Below are positions 1 through 8,528 of a DNA stretch of 64,000 nt, piece by piece. This DNA is from Williamsia sp. DF01-3 (lineage in GTDB: Bacteria; Actinomycetota; Actinomycetes; Mycobacteriales; Mycobacteriaceae). How positions within the stretch are numbered: position 1 is the first letter of the stretch; the number at the start of each line of letters is the position of its first letter. The DNA lies in the NCBI RefSeq assembly GCF_023051145.1, contig NZ_JALKFS010000005.1:1550001-1614000 (forward strand), given 5' to 3'. Below the pieces are notes generated by a model. The model did no database searches and was not told where the DNA came from. It was given only the letters and a program-made list of their open reading frames with translations. A program made the translations under genes and the position numbers.

Positions 1-1
1 G

Positions 2-258
2 ACCACCGCTCCCGCGGCGGTGGGGATCACCAAACAACTGGCGTACGAGCTGCTCGGTGAGACCGATCGCGAAGCTGCCTTCGCACGGGAATGGGAAACA
101 TTTCGGTGGATGGGGTCTCACCCCGACTCGGCGGAGGGCGTTGCCTCTTTCGTGGAGAAGCGCCCCCGGAATTTGCACAACCGAAGAACGTCGAGGTGCC
201 GGAGTTCCCGGCGGGCTGGAGGAATGGTGATGGCTGCGACAGTTCGTTACAACGCTGA
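2..258 (+). pseudogene. Enoyl-CoA hydratase, C-terminal end, with apparent -1 frameshift
   Basis: This is the 3' end of a crotonase-family gene that begins before the window. Residues read from base 2 (ITKQLAYELLG, then SPDSAEGVASFVEKR in the family; here SHPDSAEGVASFVEKR) are the usual last helices of an enoyl-CoA hydratase. After EKRP the frame drifts. Adding one C to the five-C run at 163-167 restores PPEFAQPKNVEVPEFPAGW and a stop at 256-258. Without that base the frame runs on into the next gene and gives an artificial 332-residue fusion. Either the gene is broken or one C was missed in sequencing. Confidence 0.7.
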
Positions 259-1018
259 CGATTCAGGTGCGGTGCTGCTGACCCTGAGTCGTCCAGAGCG
301 GCGCAACATGTGGACAGCTCAGATGGAACTCGAGTTCTACGACGCGCTGGACACCGCGGCGGCCGACGAAAGTGTACGTGCGATCGTGGTCACCGGAGAA
401 GGCACGTCATTCGTGCCGGGTTTGGATCCGACAGTGCTCGACGAGCTGCGAGCGGGCTCAACCTACACGGCCAACCGTCGTCCGCAGACCTATGCCACGA
501 CGATCCCGAAACCGATCATCGGGGCGATCAACGGCACTTGTGCCGGCATCGGTTTGGCACAGGCCTTGAACTTCGACTATCGATTCGCCGCTCGCGGTGC
601 GAAGTTCAGTACTGCGTTTTCCAAACGCGGTCTGCCTGCCGAGGATGCAAGTGCCTGGGTTCTCACCCGGCTGGTCGGTCCGGCACACGCATTCGACCTA
701 CTTGCCACCGGGCGCGTATTCCTGGCAGAAGAAGCTTTCGACCTCGGTGTGGTGCAGCAGCTTTCGGACCCCGAAGTTGTCGTCGCCGACGCGTTGTTGT
801 TCGCTCACACCTTGGCAGAGAACGTCTCGCCTGTAGCGATGGCAATGATCAAGTCGCAGGTGTGGCGGGACAGCGAGAGCACGCTGGAAGCGGCGCGTGT
901 GCGGGCACAGTATCTGCTGACCGTCGCTAAGAAGCAGACAGATTTCGACGAGGGTGTTCGGAGTCTGGTCGAACGTCGCCAACCGCAGTTCGATCCCTAC
1001 ACACCGCTTCACTTCTAG
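230..1018 (+). CDS. Enoyl-CoA hydratase/isomerase family protein
   Basis: A crotonase-fold protein of 262 residues, expected to act on a CoA thioester in beta-oxidation. The start at ATG 230 lies 7 bases after GGAGG (218-222); ATG 224 is too close to that site. The oxyanion-hole segments are visible as GTSFVPGLD and NGTCAGIGLA. The two catalytic glutamates of classical hydratases are not evident in the usual positions (the segment after the second hole is Glu-poor), so an isomerase, thioesterase or non-classical hydratase is possible. The next acyl-CoA dehydrogenase begins 13 bases downstream, so it is the start of an operon-like run of CoA genes. Confidence 0.85.
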   Translation: MAATVRYNADDSGAVLLTLSRPERRNMWTAQMELEFYDALDTAAADESVRAIVVTGEGTSFVPGLDPTVLDELRAGSTYTANRRPQTYATTIPKPIIGAINGTCAGIGLAQALNFDYRFAARGAKFSTAFSKRGLPAEDASAWVLTRLVGPAHAFDLLATGRVFLAEEAFDLGVVQQLSDPEVVVADALLFAHTLAENVSPVAMAMIKSQVWRDSESTLEAARVRAQYLLTVAKKQTDFDEGVRSLVERRQPQFDPYTPLHF

Positions 1019-1031
1019 AAGAGACGAACCC

Positions 1032-2219
1032 ATGGATTTTGACATTGCTCCCGACCTCGTCGAATTCCGCGACGAGATCCGCACCTGGCTCTCGGAGCAC
1101 CTTGTCGGCGACTTTGCCGAACACCGTGGAGTCGGTAGCCCTACCGACGATACCGCCTGGGATGTGCGGGTCGCCTGGGAGAAAGAGCTCTCGGCAGGGC
1201 AGTGGCTCGGCATCAGCTGGCCGGAACAGTACGGTGGCAGGAACGCCTCGCTGGCCCACGAGATCGTCTTCGAGTATGAATATGCGCGGGCGGCGGCCCC
1301 TGCGCGGGTCAACACCCAGGCGCTCGAGTTGTTGGGTCCAACACTGCTGGCGTACGGGACCGATGAACAGAAAGACCGGTTCCTACCGCCGATTCTGGCG
1401 GTCGAGGAAATGTGGGGTCAGGGATTCAGCGAGCCAGGTGCCGGATCGGATCTGGCCTCGGTTCGGACGAAGGCCGTGCTCCGAGACAACGAATGGTGCG
1501 TTGACGGACAAAAGGTGTGGACCACCTTCGGAAGTCACGCCGATTGGCTATATGTGTTGTGCCGAACCGATCCCGACATCTCGCGCCGCCACAAGGGGTT
1601 GACGCTTCTTTTGGTCGCCGTAGATCAGCCCGGATTGCAAATCCATCCTATCGAAAATCTGGCAGGCTCCACCGAATTCAGTGAGTGCTTTTTCAACGGT
1701 GCGCTCACCCCAGCCGATCACGTCGTGGGGTCCGTCGACGGAGGGTGGGAAGTGGTGATGGCGACGCTGGGAATGGAACGTGGCAGTGCTCTCATGCCAC
1801 TTCAGCTGTCGATGCAGCGTGAGGTCTCGGAACTGATCGACTCAGCGAAAATGTCTGGAGCTGTTGATGACCCTCAGATTCGCCACTCTTTGGTCGACGC
1901 CTACATCGGTGTCAACCTGATGCGGTCGACCAATCTACGTGTTGTCGGCGATCTCCTCGACACCCAATCGACGAATCCGGGCGTTGCCACCGCAGCTGCC
2001 GCCACGTGCAGCAAGTTGTTCGCTTCGGTGCAGCATCAGAAGATCGGTGAACTCGCGGTGGAACTATATGGAGCCGAGGCGTTGTTCGAGTCCGGACGCA
2101 GGGGTGCTGCCGCAGCGCGCAAGCTGTTCCTCAACTCCCGTGCGGAGACCATCTACGGGGGGACCTCCGAGATACAACGAAACATCATCGCCGAACGAGT
2201 GCTCGGACTGCCGCGTTGA
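1032..2219 (+). CDS. Acyl-CoA dehydrogenase (FadE-like, 395 aa)
   Basis: A flavin-dependent acyl-CoA dehydrogenase that would introduce the alpha-beta double bond. The FAD/substrate motif GFSEPGAGSD is near residue 135, and the C-terminal signature ETIYGGTSEIQRNIIAERVL is complete. In short- and medium-chain enzymes the base is the Glu of IYEGT; here it is Gly, so the base must lie elsewhere (helix G in long-chain, isovaleryl and many actinobacterial FadE proteins) or in a partner chain. ATG 1032 (MDFDIAPD) matches the family N-terminus. A second, shorter FadE at 5084 may be its heteromeric partner, as in ChsE-type steroid enzymes. Confidence 0.9.
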   Translation: MDFDIAPDLVEFRDEIRTWLSEHLVGDFAEHRGVGSPTDDTAWDVRVAWEKELSAGQWLGISWPEQYGGRNASLAHEIVFEYEYARAAAPARVNTQALELLGPTLLAYGTDEQKDRFLPPILAVEEMWGQGFSEPGAGSDLASVRTKAVLRDNEWCVDGQKVWTTFGSHADWLYVLCRTDPDISRRHKGLTLLLVAVDQPGLQIHPIENLAGSTEFSECFFNGALTPADHVVGSVDGGWEVVMATLGMERGSALMPLQLSMQREVSELIDSAKMSGAVDDPQIRHSLVDAYIGVNLMRSTNLRVVGDLLDTQSTNPGVATAAAATCSKLFASVQHQKIGELAVELYGAEALFESGRRGAAAARKLFLNSRAETIYGGTSEIQRNIIAERVLGLPR

Positions 2220-2264
2220 TCTAGTCGAACCAGTTGTGCAACAGAAACTTAAGAAAGGACCAGG

Positions 2265-3035
2265 ATGAACATCTCAGAATCAGTTGCCATCGTCACCGGT
2301 GGTGCCGGAGGTCTCGGCGAAGCCGTCGTGCGTCGGCTGCATGCGGCCGGCGCTCACGTTGTCGTCGCGGATCTCGCAGAGGAGAAGGCACATTCGCTGG
2401 CCGAAGAGCTGGGTGAGCGAGTGGTGTACTCCGCCACCGATGTCACCGATGAGGACAGTGTCGCCGCGACGATTGCGCTCGCGAACGGGCTGGGTCACCT
2501 GCGCGCGGCCGTTATAGCGCACGGCGGTTGGGGTGTTGTCGAGAAAGTAGTGGGCCGGGACGGGAGCCCTGCAAGTCTGTCGGGGTTCACCAAGACCTTA
2601 GATCTGTATCTTACCGGAACGTACAACGTGTTGCGTTTGGTCGCAGCTCAGATGGCAACGTTGGACCCAGACGGCACCGGCGAGCGGGGAGCGGTTGTGG
2701 CCACCGCGTCGATCGCGGGTTATGAGGGACAAATTGGCCAAACTGCTTATGCAGCCGCCAAAGCCGGTGTCATCGGACTCACCATCGCTGCAGCCCGTGA
2801 TCTGAGTTCTGTTGGTGTGCGGTTCAACACGATCGCACCCGGAACCATGCGCACGCCAACCATGGAGTCGGTGGGCGAAGAGGCTATTGCTAAGTTCGCC
2901 GCCAACGTTCCATTTCCGAAGAGGCTCGGTGAACCAGATGAGTTTGCCGACACGGCAATGTTCCTGCTTCAGAACGGCTACGCGAACGGAGAAGTCATAC
3001 GTCTTGACGGTGCGCAACGTTTCGGACCTCGATAG
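2265..3035 (+). CDS. Short-chain dehydrogenase/reductase (3-hydroxyacyl-CoA type)
   Basis: A 256-residue classical SDR. The NAD(P)-binding TGGAGGLG is at residues 11-18, and Ser149, Tyr162 and Lys166 (YAAAK) form the catalytic triad. An acidic residue after the second strand (VVVADL) favours NAD. The central NNAG motif is replaced by AHGG, as in some 17-beta-HSD10-like enzymes that oxidise 3-hydroxyacyl-CoA. A Shine-Dalgarno site (AAGAAAGGA) precedes ATG 2265. By position between hydratase, dehydrogenase and thiolase genes it is likely the third beta-oxidation step of the same pathway. Confidence 0.88.
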   Translation: MNISESVAIVTGGAGGLGEAVVRRLHAAGAHVVVADLAEEKAHSLAEELGERVVYSATDVTDEDSVAATIALANGLGHLRAAVIAHGGWGVVEKVVGRDGSPASLSGFTKTLDLYLTGTYNVLRLVAAQMATLDPDGTGERGAVVATASIAGYEGQIGQTAYAAAKAGVIGLTIAAARDLSSVGVRFNTIAPGTMRTPTMESVGEEAIAKFAANVPFPKRLGEPDEFADTAMFLLQNGYANGEVIRLDGAQRFGPR

Positions 3036-3041
3036 AGCTTC

Positions 3042-3488
3042 ATGACCAACCTCAAAAGGAGTTTCAGCCATGCGACGGATCACATCATGACTCGGCAACC
3101 GATTGCGGAGAATCTGTTTGTCGAAGATGGGGACGAGGTTCGGCTCTTGGTGTCCACGTCGTCGACGTCGCCTCATCTGGTCTTTCCTGCCGAGCCGGGG
3201 CGAGACGTGATTTCGCTGAATACCGAAGGACGGCTCTATACCTGGACCAGTCAGGAGTTTCGGCCGCCCGCGCCGCCGTACATAGGCCCCGAACAGTTCA
3301 CCCGATTCGGAGTCGGGTACGTCGACTTTCCCGAGGGGGTCCGGGTAGAAGGTCGGTTGACCACTTGCGACCCGGCCGAGCTCGCCATCGGGCAACGGAT
3401 GCGCACAGTGGTGATCCCGTTTGGTGAAGCTGTCACGTTCGCGTTCGAACCGGTCGAGGACTCGAACCAGGCGAGGAGTACTCGATGA
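3042..3488 (+). CDS. DUF35 OB-fold protein, partner of the next thiolase
   Basis: A ChsH2/DUF35-like acyl-CoA-binding OB-fold protein. The N-terminal segment PIAENLFVEDGDEVRLL followed by LVFPAEPG is the family pattern, but the four zinc-ribbon cysteines normally found there are absent, so this copy lacks the rubredoxin-like zinc site. The C-terminal OB part has GVGYVDFPEGVRVEGRL. ATG 3087 (MTRQPIAENL), which fits the family N-terminus, is an alternative to ATG 3042; AAAGGAG at 3055-3061 does not decide between them. The stop overlaps the thiolase start (ATGA at 3485), typical of coupled DUF35-thiolase or DUF35-aldolase pairs that form one complex. Confidence 0.8.
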   Translation: MTNLKRSFSHATDHIMTRQPIAENLFVEDGDEVRLLVSTSSTSPHLVFPAEPGRDVISLNTEGRLYTWTSQEFRPPAPPYIGPEQFTRFGVGYVDFPEGVRVEGRLTTCDPAELAIGQRMRTVVIPFGEAVTFAFEPVEDSNQARSTR

Positions 3489-4630
3489 GTGGCGTATCAA
3501 TCATCGGGGTCGGGTTGCATCCTTTCGGCCGGTTCGCCGGGAAGCAGGCGCTCGATATGGGTGCCGAGGCAGCCAAACTCGCACTCGCAGATGCCGGCGT
3601 GGAATGGCCCCGCGTTCAGATCGGCTTCGCGGGCAGCCTTGAGGTCTCGAATCCGGATGCGGTGGTGGCGAAACTTGGTTTGACGGGGATTCCTGTCTAT
3701 GGCGTCTTCAACGGGTGCGCCACGGGCAACACCTCGATCAGCATGGCGGCGAAAGCCATCGAGCACGGCGAAGCGGATGTGGCGATCGCGATGGGTTTCG
3801 ACAAGCACCCCAAGGGCGCGTTCTCCGCCGATCCGGCGGTGCTGGGACTACCCGAGTGGTACGCCCAGACAGGATTGTTCCTCACTACGCACTACTTCGG
3901 CATGAAGATCAATCGCTACATGCAAGAGTTCGGCATCTCGCGCGAGACTCTTGCGCGCGTGGCTGCAAAGAACTTTCGCAACGGTGCCCGGAACGATAAG
4001 GCCTGGCGTCGGCGAGAGATGTCAGAGCAGCAGATACTGGATGCTCCATATCTGAACTACCCCTTGACGCAGTACATGTACTGCGCGCCAGACGAAGGTG
4101 CTGCGGCGGTGGTGCTGTGCCGTCGCGATCTGGCCGCCCAGTTCTCGAACGCACCGGTACATCTCGAGGCCAGCGTCCTACGCACCCGACGTGACGGGGC
4201 CTTCGAGATGCAAAGTCCTTCCCTGCCGACTGAAGCTGTGGCAAGTCCTTCCGTGGACGCCTCGCGCGCAGCTTTCGAAATTGCCGGGATTGGACCTTCC
4301 GACGTCGATGTCGCGCAACTACAGGACACAGATGCAGGTTCTGAGGTGATCCATATGGCAGAGAATGGTTTCTGCGGGGACGGGGAACAGGAGAGATTGA
4401 TCGGCGAAGGCTACACGGAAATCGACGGCACTTTGCCGGTGAACACAGACGGTGGGCTGATGGCCAACGGCGAGCCGATTGGTGCATCGGGGCTGCGGCA
4501 GATCCACGAGATTGTTGTGCAACTTCGTGGCAGAGGCGGTGCCCGGCAGGTGCCGGGGGATCCAAGGGTCGGTTACACACATCTCTACGGTTCGCCGGGC
4601 ACTGGAGCGGTCACGATTCTGACTCGGTGA
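3485..4630 (+). CDS. SCP-x/Ltp2-type thiolase or aldolase
   Basis: A thiolase-fold protein of 381 residues, coupled to the DUF35 gene by an ATGA overlap. It would cleave a 3-ketoacyl-CoA, or act as a retro-aldolase as Ltp2 does with its DUF35 partner in steroid side-chain removal. Cys78 (FNGCATGN) is in the nucleophile position. The catalytic His of the GHP motif is replaced by Glu330 (ANGEPIGASG), and the C-terminal Cys-Gly motif by YGSPG (about 368-372). The normal Cys-His-Cys set is therefore incomplete, favouring an aldolase-like or altered mechanism. Tyrosines near the C-terminus (GYTHLYG) could serve instead, as proposed for Ltp2. That last point is inference. Confidence 0.82.
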   Translation: MSGVSIIGVGLHPFGRFAGKQALDMGAEAAKLALADAGVEWPRVQIGFAGSLEVSNPDAVVAKLGLTGIPVYGVFNGCATGNTSISMAAKAIEHGEADVAIAMGFDKHPKGAFSADPAVLGLPEWYAQTGLFLTTHYFGMKINRYMQEFGISRETLARVAAKNFRNGARNDKAWRRREMSEQQILDAPYLNYPLTQYMYCAPDEGAAAVVLCRRDLAAQFSNAPVHLEASVLRTRRDGAFEMQSPSLPTEAVASPSVDASRAAFEIAGIGPSDVDVAQLQDTDAGSEVIHMAENGFCGDGEQERLIGEGYTEIDGTLPVNTDGGLMANGEPIGASGLRQIHEIVVQLRGRGGARQVPGDPRVGYTHLYGSPGTGAVTILTR

Positions 4631-4639
4631 TCCACAACG

Positions 4640-4984
4640 GAGAACGGTCCAGAACCTTGAAGACACACGGCACTCACCTTTGCCGCTCAACGCAGCGGGC
4701 AGTACTACGTGGTGGTGAACACGCATCTGGCGCCTGCGAAGGCACAATACATTTCGGCAGATTCGGGCGCGAGTGTTCTGGTGACCTCAGAATCGTGCAT
4801 AGCTCTGTTTCCTGAGGACGGCGTTGTCGATTATCGAATAATGCTGGACGAGTCAGCTACACCCGGGTGGGCGATCTTCGAGTACTCGTCCTGCCCCCGG
4901 CCTCGATGGCGGACCAATCGGAAGGGCTTTCTCCTCTACTCGTCAGGCACGACTGGACCCCAACGGGAAGTTGCGAAAGGTTGA
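4640..4984 (+). pseudogene. Acyl-CoA synthetase (FadD-like) internal fragment
   Basis: One reading frame holds a clear internal piece of an acyl-CoA ligase: ALTFAAQRSGQYYVVVNTHL (from 4670), DSGASVLVTSE, and the AMP-binding motif YSSGTTG near 4945. An in-frame TGA at 4658, the missing N- and C-terminal thirds, and the abrupt stop after EVAKG show that it is a relic. It probably activated the substrate of the surrounding CoA pathway before decay. No start codon or ribosome site fits. Confidence 0.8.
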
Positions 4985-5083
4985 GCTCGAGCTCTGACCA
5001 GCCACGTCTGTGCTAAGCACTCTGATATGGTACTTGAATTACACTATATAGATCTCGCGCCTACGTCGCGGGTCAGGAGAGAG

Positions 5084-6226
5084 ATGGCACTCACAACGAC
5101 CGCCGAGCAAGAGGCACTGCGCGACGTAATGCGTGCGTATCTTGCCAAATTCTCGAGTGAGGACGACGTTCGAAAAGTTATGGATGGCGACTTGGGCTAC
5201 GACCCCAGGGCGTGGACCGCGCTCGCGGAGCAAATTGGTGTGCAAGCTTTGGCGATTCCCGAGCAGTACGGCGGCGGTGGCTTCGGGTTCGACGATCTCG
5301 CGGTAGTGATGGAAGAAGCCGGACGGACATTGTTTCCGGCTCCGTTGCTGTCCACAGTCGTGCTGTCTTCCAGTGCGCTCTTGCTTTCCGGCGATGAACA
5401 AGCTTGCGCGACCTTTCTGCCCCAGATCGCATCAGGCGAGTTGATATCGACTGTCGCTGTGGCAGAGAAGAAGGCGCAATGGCAAGAGGATGATATCCAG
5501 ACTGTGGCGCGACGTTCGGGCGCCAGCTGGAGGCTGACAGGCGCAAAGCCGTATGTCCTCGACGGCTTCGAGGCCCGCCTGCTGATAGTCGCCGCCCGTA
5601 CCGACGCCGGCGTCTCGCTGTTCGGCGTGAACGCGGACGCCGCAGGTGTCGGCGTAGATCGACACACCTCGATGGACATGACTCGGCGGCATTCGGCAGT
5701 CACCCTGGAAGACACACAGGCAGACCTCCTGGGCAAAGATGGCAACGGATGGCCCGTACTGAAAGAGCTGTACGACCGGGCTCTGGTGGCTCTTGCCGCA
5801 GAGCAGGTCGGCGGTGCTGCTGCCGTATTGGACTCGACAATCGACTATCTCCGGTTACGACACCAGTTCGGCCGCCCGATCGGCTCGTTTCAAGCGATAA
5901 AACACCGGTGCGCCGATTTGCTCGTTGAACTCGAGTCGGCCAGATCGGCGGCCGCGTACGCGATTGCCGCGATCAGTTCGGGTGCCGATGACGTAGCGGT
6001 TGCGGCTTCGATCGCCAAGACATATTGCTCGCGCACTTTCTATCACGTTGCAGCAGAGAGTATTCAGATGCACGGAGGTATTGGGTTCACCTGGGAACAC
6101 CAGGCACACCTCTACTTCAAGCGTGCGAAGAGTTCCGATGTGCTATTTGGTTCTCCGGCGTTTCACCGGGAGCGGATTGCAAAAGCCATCGGGCTGTTCG
6201 AAGGCGGTGCTCTTGCGGGTGTTTAG
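5084..6226 (+). CDS. Acyl-CoA dehydrogenase (FadE-like, 380 aa)
   Basis: A second acyl-CoA dehydrogenase, 380 residues from ATG 5084 (MALTTTAEQE), preceded by AGGAGAGAG. It has the C-terminal FadE pattern QMHGGIGFTWEHQAHLYFKR rather than the TSEIQ ending. That type often forms an alpha2-beta2 enzyme with a TSEIQ-type subunit such as the one at 1032. Pairing is inferred, not shown. Its stop overlaps the next gene (MaoC hydratase), so the two are likely co-translated. Confidence 0.88.
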   Translation: MALTTTAEQEALRDVMRAYLAKFSSEDDVRKVMDGDLGYDPRAWTALAEQIGVQALAIPEQYGGGGFGFDDLAVVMEEAGRTLFPAPLLSTVVLSSSALLLSGDEQACATFLPQIASGELISTVAVAEKKAQWQEDDIQTVARRSGASWRLTGAKPYVLDGFEARLLIVAARTDAGVSLFGVNADAAGVGVDRHTSMDMTRRHSAVTLEDTQADLLGKDGNGWPVLKELYDRALVALAAEQVGGAAAVLDSTIDYLRLRHQFGRPIGSFQAIKHRCADLLVELESARSAAAYAIAAISSGADDVAVAASIAKTYCSRTFYHVAAESIQMHGGIGFTWEHQAHLYFKRAKSSDVLFGSPAFHRERIAKAIGLFEGGALAGV

Positions 6227-6671
6227 TTCGGCCGACGATCTCAAGGCTGCGGTGGGCGAAACCTTGGGTGCCAGTGATTGGTTGGCGGTTACGCAGGAAC
6301 GTGTGAACCAGTTCGGCGCAGCAACGGGTGACAACCAATGGATCCATGTGGACGTCGAAAGAGCTCAGGCCGAGAGTCCATTCGGTGGTCCTATCGTCCA
6401 CGGATATTTGACCCTCTCGCTTTTGCCGATGTTCGGCGCGCAGGTCTACAGCATCGAGGGTGCCAAGATGGGCATCAACTATGGGTCCAACAGAGTGAGA
6501 TTCCCGGCGCCCGTTCCCGTTGGAGCGCAAATCCGCCTGCTCTCGACGCTCACCGATGTCGCTGATATCAAGGACGGGTCGCTGCAACTGACCGTCGAGC
6601 AAATCGTAGAGATAAAGGATGCCCCGAAGCCCGCGCTCGTGGCCGAGATCTTGAGCAGGGTGGCATTCTAA
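6219..6671 (+). CDS. MaoC-like (R)-specific enoyl-CoA hydratase
   Basis: A hotdog-fold hydratase of 150 residues. The hydratase-2 motif is visible: FGAATGDNQWIHVD with the catalytic Asp-His pair, then SPFGGPIVHGYLTLSLLP. It would hydrate a 2-enoyl-CoA made by the preceding dehydrogenase, with which it overlaps by 8 bases. GTG 6219 is my start choice; TTG 6213 is also in frame and better spaced from AAGG at 6201. Similar single-domain proteins include mycobacterial HtdZ (Rv0130). Confidence 0.85.
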   Translation: MFSSADDLKAAVGETLGASDWLAVTQERVNQFGAATGDNQWIHVDVERAQAESPFGGPIVHGYLTLSLLPMFGAQVYSIEGAKMGINYGSNRVRFPAPVPVGAQIRLLSTLTDVADIKDGSLQLTVEQIVEIKDAPKPALVAEILSRVAF

Positions 6672-6945
6672 CATTTATCCAGTCGGCGGATGTGGGCTCA
6701 CGGCGGCCGCCCGACTGCCGACCGTACCCAGACATCGGCGATGACCCCATTGTAGGCAGGCGGGATGATTGCTCCCGATGCTGATCCCGCGATCTCGAAT
6801 TGGTGCTCGAAGCCTATGACCGAGTTCGGATCCCGCGTTCATCTTCGGGACAGGGTCGGAACACCAGGAGTTGTTGACTAGTTTGTTAGATTCATGCGAC
6901 ACTGGTGACAGAGACCTGAGTCACACCCTGGATGGAGAGGACGCC

Positions 6946-8169
6946 ATGACCGAGAGTCACCTGAACGAGGCACCGATCTTCGACGCCGACACGCACATGT
7001 ACGAGACGCCGGAAGCGCTGACGAAGTATTTGCCAGAGAAGTACAAGGAGGCTGTGCAGTTCGTGCAGGTCGGGAAGCGCACGCGCATCTCCATCATGAA
7101 CAAGATCACCGAGTACATTCCGAACCCGACCTTCGACCGTGTCGCCGCTCCGGGGTCACACGAGAAGTTCTATGCCGGTGAGAATCACGAAGGACAGACG
7201 CTGCGCGAGATGACCGGCGAGGCTATCGACGCACCGCCCGCGTCGCGCAATCCGGTGGACCGGATCAAGGAGATTGATCGTCAGGGCGTGCAGGAGGCGC
7301 TCGTCTACCCGACGCTGGCGAATCTGGTGGAGCATTCCGCCGCCGAGGACCCAGAGCTCGTGGTCGCAATGATCCACGCGCTGAATCGGTGGATGCTCGA
7401 GCATTGGCAGTTCACCTACGAGGACCGGCTGTTCATGACTCCGGTCATCAGCTGTGCCCTCGTCGACGACGCTCGACGTGAACTCGAGTACCTCGTCGAG
7501 AACGGTGCGAAGGTGGTGCTGATCAAGCCGGCCCCGGTCAAGGGGCTGCGTGGGTGGCGTTCGCCCGCGCTACCCGAGTTCGACCCGTTCTGGAGTGATG
7601 TGCAGGACGCCAACATGCCGGTGGTGCTGCACGCCAGCCAGCCGCCACTCGATGAGTACATCAACAAGTGGGAGCCGCCGAACACCAATAACTTCATGGC
7701 GATGAGCTCCTTCCGCTGGCTCGCGCTCGGCCACCGCGAAATCGCCGACATGATCGGCAGCTTGATCTGTCACGGAACATTGACTCGATTCCCGAAGCTG
7801 CAGATCGCGAGTGTCGAGAACGGTTCTGCGTGGATCCATCCGCTCTTCCATGACCTCGAGGACGTCCACAAGAAGATGCCGCAGAACTTTCCCGAACATC
7901 CCCTTGACGTGTTCCGTCGCAACATCTGGGTCAGCCCCTTCTGGGAAGGCTCGGTCTCCGATGTGGTCAACACCGTCGGCTGGGACAAGGTCATGTTCGG
8001 CTCGGACTACCCGCACCCAGAGGGACTCACCGAGCCCAGGGGATTTGCGAAGTACGCCGAAGGAATGGACAAGCGTCGAACGTACGACTTCATGGGCGAC
8101 AACGCCCGTCGATTCCTCAAGCTGCCGATCGCCAACCCAGACCCATCGGCGGCGGCCCCCCGGTATTGA
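6946..8169 (+). CDS. Amidohydrolase family 2 protein
   Basis: A 407-residue metal-dependent TIM-barrel protein of the ACMSD/amidohydrolase-2 family, which contains decarboxylases and hydrolases of cyclic or aromatic acids. Metal-binding motifs are visible: FDADTHMYE near the N-terminus (DxH), VLHASQPP (His) and FGSDYPHPEG (catalytic Asp) near the C-terminus. GGAGAGG at 6934-6940 places the start at ATG 6946. It is followed by a related gene at 8529, and the pair belongs to the catabolic cluster. The 270-base gap before it probably contains the promoter. Confidence 0.87.
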   Translation: MTESHLNEAPIFDADTHMYETPEALTKYLPEKYKEAVQFVQVGKRTRISIMNKITEYIPNPTFDRVAAPGSHEKFYAGENHEGQTLREMTGEAIDAPPASRNPVDRIKEIDRQGVQEALVYPTLANLVEHSAAEDPELVVAMIHALNRWMLEHWQFTYEDRLFMTPVISCALVDDARRELEYLVENGAKVVLIKPAPVKGLRGWRSPALPEFDPFWSDVQDANMPVVLHASQPPLDEYINKWEPPNTNNFMAMSSFRWLALGHREIADMIGSLICHGTLTRFPKLQIASVENGSAWIHPLFHDLEDVHKKMPQNFPEHPLDVFRRNIWVSPFWEGSVSDVVNTVGWDKVMFGSDYPHPEGLTEPRGFAKYAEGMDKRRTYDFMGDNARRFLKLPIANPDPSAAAPRY

Positions 8170-8232
8170 CAGGTGCCGACGCCTGATGGGCGGTCCTGGC
8201 CTGCGGTTCAGGTGTTGCGGCGCGGTGTGCCT

Positions 8233-8409
8233 TTATAGCCGAAGAACGACCTGGTCCTCAGGCGCACCTGTCGAGTCCAGGTCGTGAAGCAACTTCCGCT
8301 GATTCGTCACTTCTGTAAAAACACGCACCCCCGCCTCGCTGTAAGTCAGGAGATCGTGGTCGTCGGACTCCTCGCGGCGAGGCGCGGGATCGGAACTATG
8401 GTCTGCCAT
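8233..8409 (-). CDS. Small acidic protein, 58 aa, function unknown
   Basis: A short minus-strand gene inside the gap between the two amidohydrolase genes. It encodes MADHSSDPAPRREESDDHDL and continues LTYSEAGVRVFTEVTNQRK to a natural stop. A good Shine-Dalgarno sequence (GAGGAG) lies 9 bases before the ATG. The DDxDLLTYSEAGVR segment looks like a helix-forming conserved core and not random sequence. It is opposite in direction to all the catabolic genes and could be a small regulator or partner. I do not recognise a function. Confidence 0.6.
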   Translation of the reverse strand: MADHSSDPAPRREESDDHDLLTYSEAGVRVFTEVTNQRKLLHDLDSTGAPEDQVVLRL

Positions 8410-8528
8410 CGCATGTGCTCCTCATCTGAAGACCGTCTGACAAGAGTCAAACGGGATCTGTCCTTTATATCGAAGATCGCCGACGTAGACGAACATCGTC
8501 GGGAACACCGAGTAGATCGGAATTAGTT

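Noticed and set aside
20-1018. A single 332-residue hydratase protein
   Set aside because: The first 68 residues are the C-terminus of a different hydratase read through a probable missing base; a good ribosome site starts the real gene at 230.
8284-8526. An 80-residue plus-strand gene before the second amidohydrolase
   Set aside because: No ribosome site or coherent sequence; the minus-strand 58-codon gene explains the region better.
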